A DNA stretch of 64,000 nucleotides, from positions 1,178,001-1,242,000 of the forward strand of contig NZ_CP085345.1 of the NCBI RefSeq assembly GCF_020618415.1, in the 5' to 3' direction. Positions within the stretch are counted from its first letter, which is position 1. Each line of letters opens with the position of its first letter. Shown piece after piece: positions 61,446 through 64,000 of this stretch. This stretch comes from Cupriavidus sp. MP-37 (GTDB lineage Bacteria > Pseudomonadota > Gammaproteobacteria > Burkholderiales > Burkholderiaceae). The notes below the pieces were generated by a model. It saw nothing but the letters and a program-made list of their open reading frames with translations, searched no databases and was not told where the DNA came from. Made by a program: the position numbers and the translations under genes.

Positions 61446-61943
61446 ATGCCACACACCGACGACGCGCTGCCCGAGCCCGATTCCGCCGTCATCCACGAAC
61501 CGCGCCTGTGGCGCGACAAGGGCTGGACCGCCCGCGTGATCAAGAACGAGGATGGCGAAGGCTGGGCGGTGGAGATGATCCGCGACGGCAGCGCCGAGCC
61601 GGCGCTGGTCGGCCCCTGGACCATGGGGCGCAACAAGGTCGACCCCAAGCCGCTCGATGCCACCGCCCACCAGACCCTGGTCAAGACCGCATCCGAAGTG
61701 ATCCGGCGCCATGAGCAGCAGCTGCACGCGCAGCTGAACAAGCAGGTCAGCATCGAAGCGGAAGCGGGCAGTGTGACCGTGAAACTGGCGATCACGCCCG
61801 ACGAGTTCGAGCCCTTCGGCACGCTCACCGCCGAAGACGCCTTCGGCGAAGTGCTGGCGTCCATCAAGGTGCGGCCGGACTTCCGCCTGACGCGCGACAG
61901 CGCCGAGCGCTGGGCCGCCAGTGGCTTCGACAGGATCCGCTAG
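61446..61943 (+). CDS. Hypothetical protein (165 residues)
   Basis: Starts MMPHTDDALPEPDSAVIHEPRLWRDKGWTARV; soluble, acidic, with a repeated look of WAVEMIRDGSAEPALVGPWTMGRNKVDPKPLD and a helical middle (LVKTASEVIRRHEQQLHAQ). No known domain recognised. An in-frame TTG one codon earlier exists. Its stop overlaps that of the opposite-strand gene by 4 bases. Codon use is normal for the window, supporting a real gene. Confidence 0.7.
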   Translation: MPHTDDALPEPDSAVIHEPRLWRDKGWTARVIKNEDGEGWAVEMIRDGSAEPALVGPWTMGRNKVDPKPLDATAHQTLVKTASEVIRRHEQQLHAQLNKQVSIEAEAGSVTVKLAITPDEFEPFGTLTAEDAFGEVLASIKVRPDFRLTRDSAERWAASGFDRIR

Positions 61944-62389
61944 CCGGCGCTTTTTTTGGGCGGCTTGCGCATCCGCAACAGCTCAGCGTAAGACACCAGC
62001 TTGCTTTTTTCCCTGGCCAGCATCTTGCCCTTGGAGGCCGGCGGCTGGTGCTGGCCGCGCTCGAACCTGGCGGCGGCGCGTGCGTCGTCGCGCGCAAAGC
62101 TGCGCTCCATCCTGGCTTCCGCCTTCACGCGGTCAGCCTCGAGCCGCGCGGCGACGCGCTCTTCCCTGACAATGTCCTGCGCGGCCGACAGGATCTCGGC
62201 CCGCAACTGCTCGCGCCTTTGCCTGGCGCTGGCACGGGCCGCCTGCAATTGCGCCTTGCGCTGCTGCAGCCAGTCCCTTCTGTTGACCGGCGCGGGCCTG
62301 GCCTCCGCCGGCACGCTCAGGCGCAGTGCCCGGCTGACCGAAACCTTGTCCGCCAGCAGTTTGCGCCGCGGTTCCTTCGCATTACTCAC
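61940..62389 (-). CDS. Hypothetical basic helical protein (149 residues)
   Basis: GTG start at 62389 (MSNAKEPRRKLLADKVSVS). Very rich in Arg, Ala, Glu and Gln, probably a long charged helix (about 40-130: RKAQLQAARASARQRREQLRAEIL), ending in basic RKPPKKSAG. No signal or domain recognised. The ribosome site is weak. Its end overlaps the convergent gene by 4 bases. It could bind nucleic acid; this is only from charge. Confidence 0.55.
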   Translation of the reverse strand: MSNAKEPRRKLLADKVSVSRALRLSVPAEARPAPVNRRDWLQQRKAQLQAARASARQRREQLRAEILSAAQDIVREERVAARLEADRVKAEARMERSFARDDARAAARFERGQHQPPASKGKMLAREKSKLVSYAELLRMRKPPKKSAG

Positions 62390-62585
62390 GCTGCGTCACT
62401 TTCCCAACCGTAGGTGGATGGCGCCAATACATCACCCGTGATCCATGAAATCGTCCTGGCAACCTTACCATAGGACGCCATCCCGGACCGGCTGGTGGCA
62501 GATGCCCGCGTGTCCCGCATGCTATATATCGGCCTGCCGCATTGACCACATCGCCCACGTCCATCGACAGAAGAAGGAAGAGCCA

Positions 62586-63377
62586 ATGAGAACGACCATC
62601 GTTGCCGCTGTTGCGCTGCTGGCTGCCGCCCCGCTGCTGGCCCAGTCGCCCGCGCCCGTTACCGCGGCGTCGCCCACGCTGTCACGCGTGGCGCAAGCGG
62701 GCATCCTGCGCGTCTGCACGCCGGGAGACTACAAACCCTTCAGCTTCATGAAGGCAGAAGGCCAGTACGAAGGGCTCGACGTGGATCTGATGACCTCGCT
62801 GGCCAGCTCGCTGGGCGCCAGGCCGCAATTTGTCAAGACCACGTGGGCCACGCTGATGCCGGATTTTGTCAGCGGCAAGTGCGATATCGGCGCGGGCGGC
62901 ATCTCGGTGTCGCTGGAACGGCAGAAGCAGGCCTATTTCAGCGCGCCATACATGGTCAATGGCAAGACTCCCATCACCCGCTGCGAGAACGTGGCCCGCT
63001 TCCAGAGCGTCGAAGCGATCGACCAGCCGAATGTGCGCGTGATTGCCAACCCCGGCGGCAGCAACGAGCGCTTCGCCCGCACGCGCCTGTCCCGGGCCAA
63101 GCTGACCATCCACAAGGACAACCTGACCATCTTCGACGAAGTCATCCGCGGCAACGCCGACGTCTTCGTCACCGAGGCGGCCGAGGCCATCGTCCAGAGC
63201 AAGGCCCATCCCGAGCTTTGCGCCGTCAATCCCGACAAGCCGCTCCAGTACGCTGAAATGGGCTATCTGCTGCCGATCGGCGATGAGGTGTTCAAACGAT
63301 ACGTCGACCAGTGGCTGCACCTGGCCAGGGCCGGCGGTGAATTCGACGCACGCCGTGCGGCGTGGCTGGGGAAGTAG
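62586..63377 (+). CDS. pheC: PheC-like cyclohexadienyl dehydratase / periplasmic binding-fold protein
   Basis: 263 residues with a signal peptide ending near LLAQ. The fold is that of amino-acid receptors, but GDYKPFSFMKAEGQYEGLDVDL, TTWATLMPDFVSGKCDIGAGGIS, NPGGSNERFA and LHPELCAV-type segment AHPELCAVNPDKPLQYAE follow the periplasmic cyclohexadienyl dehydratase PheC of Pseudomonas. That enzyme turns prephenate or arogenate into phenylpyruvate or phenylalanine. It stands alone, so catalysis is likelier than transport. GGAAGAG precedes the ATG. Confidence 0.78.
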   Translation: MRTTIVAAVALLAAAPLLAQSPAPVTAASPTLSRVAQAGILRVCTPGDYKPFSFMKAEGQYEGLDVDLMTSLASSLGARPQFVKTTWATLMPDFVSGKCDIGAGGISVSLERQKQAYFSAPYMVNGKTPITRCENVARFQSVEAIDQPNVRVIANPGGSNERFARTRLSRAKLTIHKDNLTIFDEVIRGNADVFVTEAAEAIVQSKAHPELCAVNPDKPLQYAEMGYLLPIGDEVFKRYVDQWLHLARAGGEFDARRAAWLGK

Positions 63378-63607
63378 CGGCTATTGGCGCAGGTCGCCCG
63401 CAATGTCGAGGCGCTGCCGGCGCTGCCCGGCGTCGAATTCATCACGCTGGCGGCGCGGCCGGACTGAAGGCCTGGCAGGTTTCGTCCCGCACCGCAGCCA
63501 GACATGCGTGCGATGACGCACAGACCAGAATTCGCCAGCCATTAATCTCGATGCCATGAACACGCCATCACTTCGAATGGCGTGCGCCGGTCTCTCAGGA
63601 GCATCGG
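63378..63607. other. Short intergenic region with possible gene remnant
   Basis: 230 bases. From 63384 to 63467 one frame reads VARNVEALPALPGVEFITLAARPD and a stop, which looks like the end of a protein but has no start and no family I can name. AGGAG at 63596-63600 is the ribosome site of the next gene. Confidence 0.3.
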
Positions 63608-64000
63608 ATGGATCGATTTTATTTGTTGGACGCCTCGTTCTGCCCGAGCGTCAACCAGGGTCGCACTCCCATCTACTGCAGCTCGCCCGAGCGCGCCGTG
63701 GCGTCGCAGATGACCGCCTTCACCGCGGCGCTGCAGGCGTGCACCGGCCAGTCGTTCCACCGCTACGGTGCGCTGCACGATTTCTCGGTACGGGAATACC
63801 GGACCTTCTGGCGCTGCTTCCTGCAGTGGTCGCAGGGGCTGGCGTGGTCGGGCAGCCCCGAGCCGGTCTGCGTCGGCGACGATTGCGAGCATGCCCGCTT
63901 CTTCCCGAACGTGCTGCTGAACTATGCGGACAACCTGCTTGGGCTGGAAGTCGCGGGGCCCGACGCGCCGGCGCTGACCGCGTGCCACGCCGATGGCCGG
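63608..64000 (+). CDS. Acetoacetyl-CoA synthetase-like AMP-forming ligase, N-terminal part (runs off the window)
   Basis: 131 codons from ATG 63608, open at the window edge. SQMTAFTAALQACTG, YGALHDFSVREYRTFWRCFLQWS and FFPNVLLNYADNLL form the N-terminal ACAS domain of acetoacetyl-CoA/acyl-CoA synthetases. The AMP-binding core lies beyond the window. AGGAG precedes the start by 7 bases. Such enzymes activate acetoacetate or related acids with ATP and CoA. Confidence 0.82.
   Translation, partial: MDRFYLLDASFCPSVNQGRTPIYCSSPERAVASQMTAFTAALQACTGQSFHRYGALHDFSVREYRTFWRCFLQWSQGLAWSGSPEPVCVGDDCEHARFFPNVLLNYADNLLGLEVAGPDAPALTACHADGR

Noticed and set aside
1..64000. CRISPR arrays, rRNA or tRNA genes
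   Set aside because: No regularly spaced short repeats, rRNA sequence or tRNA cloverleaf were seen on reading; a covariance search was not possible.

Overview
The window is GC-rich DNA with the gene content of a betaproteobacterium of the order Burkholderiales, most likely Cupriavidus or a close relative. The indicators are three intact and one broken Bug-type (TctC) solute receptor, a TctB subunit, an Omp32-type porin, family III CoA-transferases, DUF1254/DUF1214 proteins and the DUF3348-DUF802-OmpA-DUF2894 operon. The genus is inferred from style and gene families, not from a marker gene.

Layout. 1-5 kb: tctB, an orphan SsuA-like receptor, a small glyoxalase-fold protein and a tandem pair of DUF1254/DUF1214 exported proteins. 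5.2-11.1 kb: a LacI-type regulator with a perfect operator palindrome in front of it, followed by a complete ABC importer and a metallophosphodiesterase, probably one operon for an organic phosphodiester. 11.2-16.2 kb: a tight four-gene operon whose two central proteins have the membrane architecture of a MotAB/ZorAB ion-driven motor. 16.3-22.4 kb: an amidohydrolase and a divergent GntR regulator, two Bug receptors, a periplasmic metallo-beta-lactamase-fold enzyme and a porin, a probable organic-acid uptake cluster. 22.6-27.2 kb: DUF3597 protein, then a TonB receptor / BNR-repeat protein / thioredoxin-like operon. 27.4-29 kb: a tandem glycine riboswitch in front of a DadA-type oxidase.

29-38.4 kb is a patchwork with signs of transfer: a small palindromic element present twice in the window, a phage-style structured leader with a 61-codon gene, a truncated porin, an AT-richer LysR/hydrolase/MFS module, an AraC/SDR pair and a broken Bug receptor gene. 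36.4-47.9 kb is a two-partner secretion contact-dependent inhibition locus in the Burkholderia gene order (cdiA, cdiI, cdiB), with a DUF6883-like toxin tip and a DUF4926 immunity protein.

48-57 kb: a CoA-transferase, divergent IclR regulator, Bug receptor and acyl-CoA dehydrogenase (acid activation and oxidation); then a CqsA/LqsA-type alpha-hydroxyketone synthase with its membrane histidine kinase; then a second CoA-transferase. 57.4-61.4 kb: a formamidase, two XapX membrane peptides and a 787-residue protein that joins an AraC-type DNA-binding regulator to a complete formamidase domain. The end holds two hypothetical genes, a PheC-like periplasmic protein and the start of an acetoacetyl-CoA synthetase.

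The most unusual items are the motor-like operon, the regulator-enzyme fusion, the contact-inhibition locus and the structured RNA at 29.25-29.41 kb.
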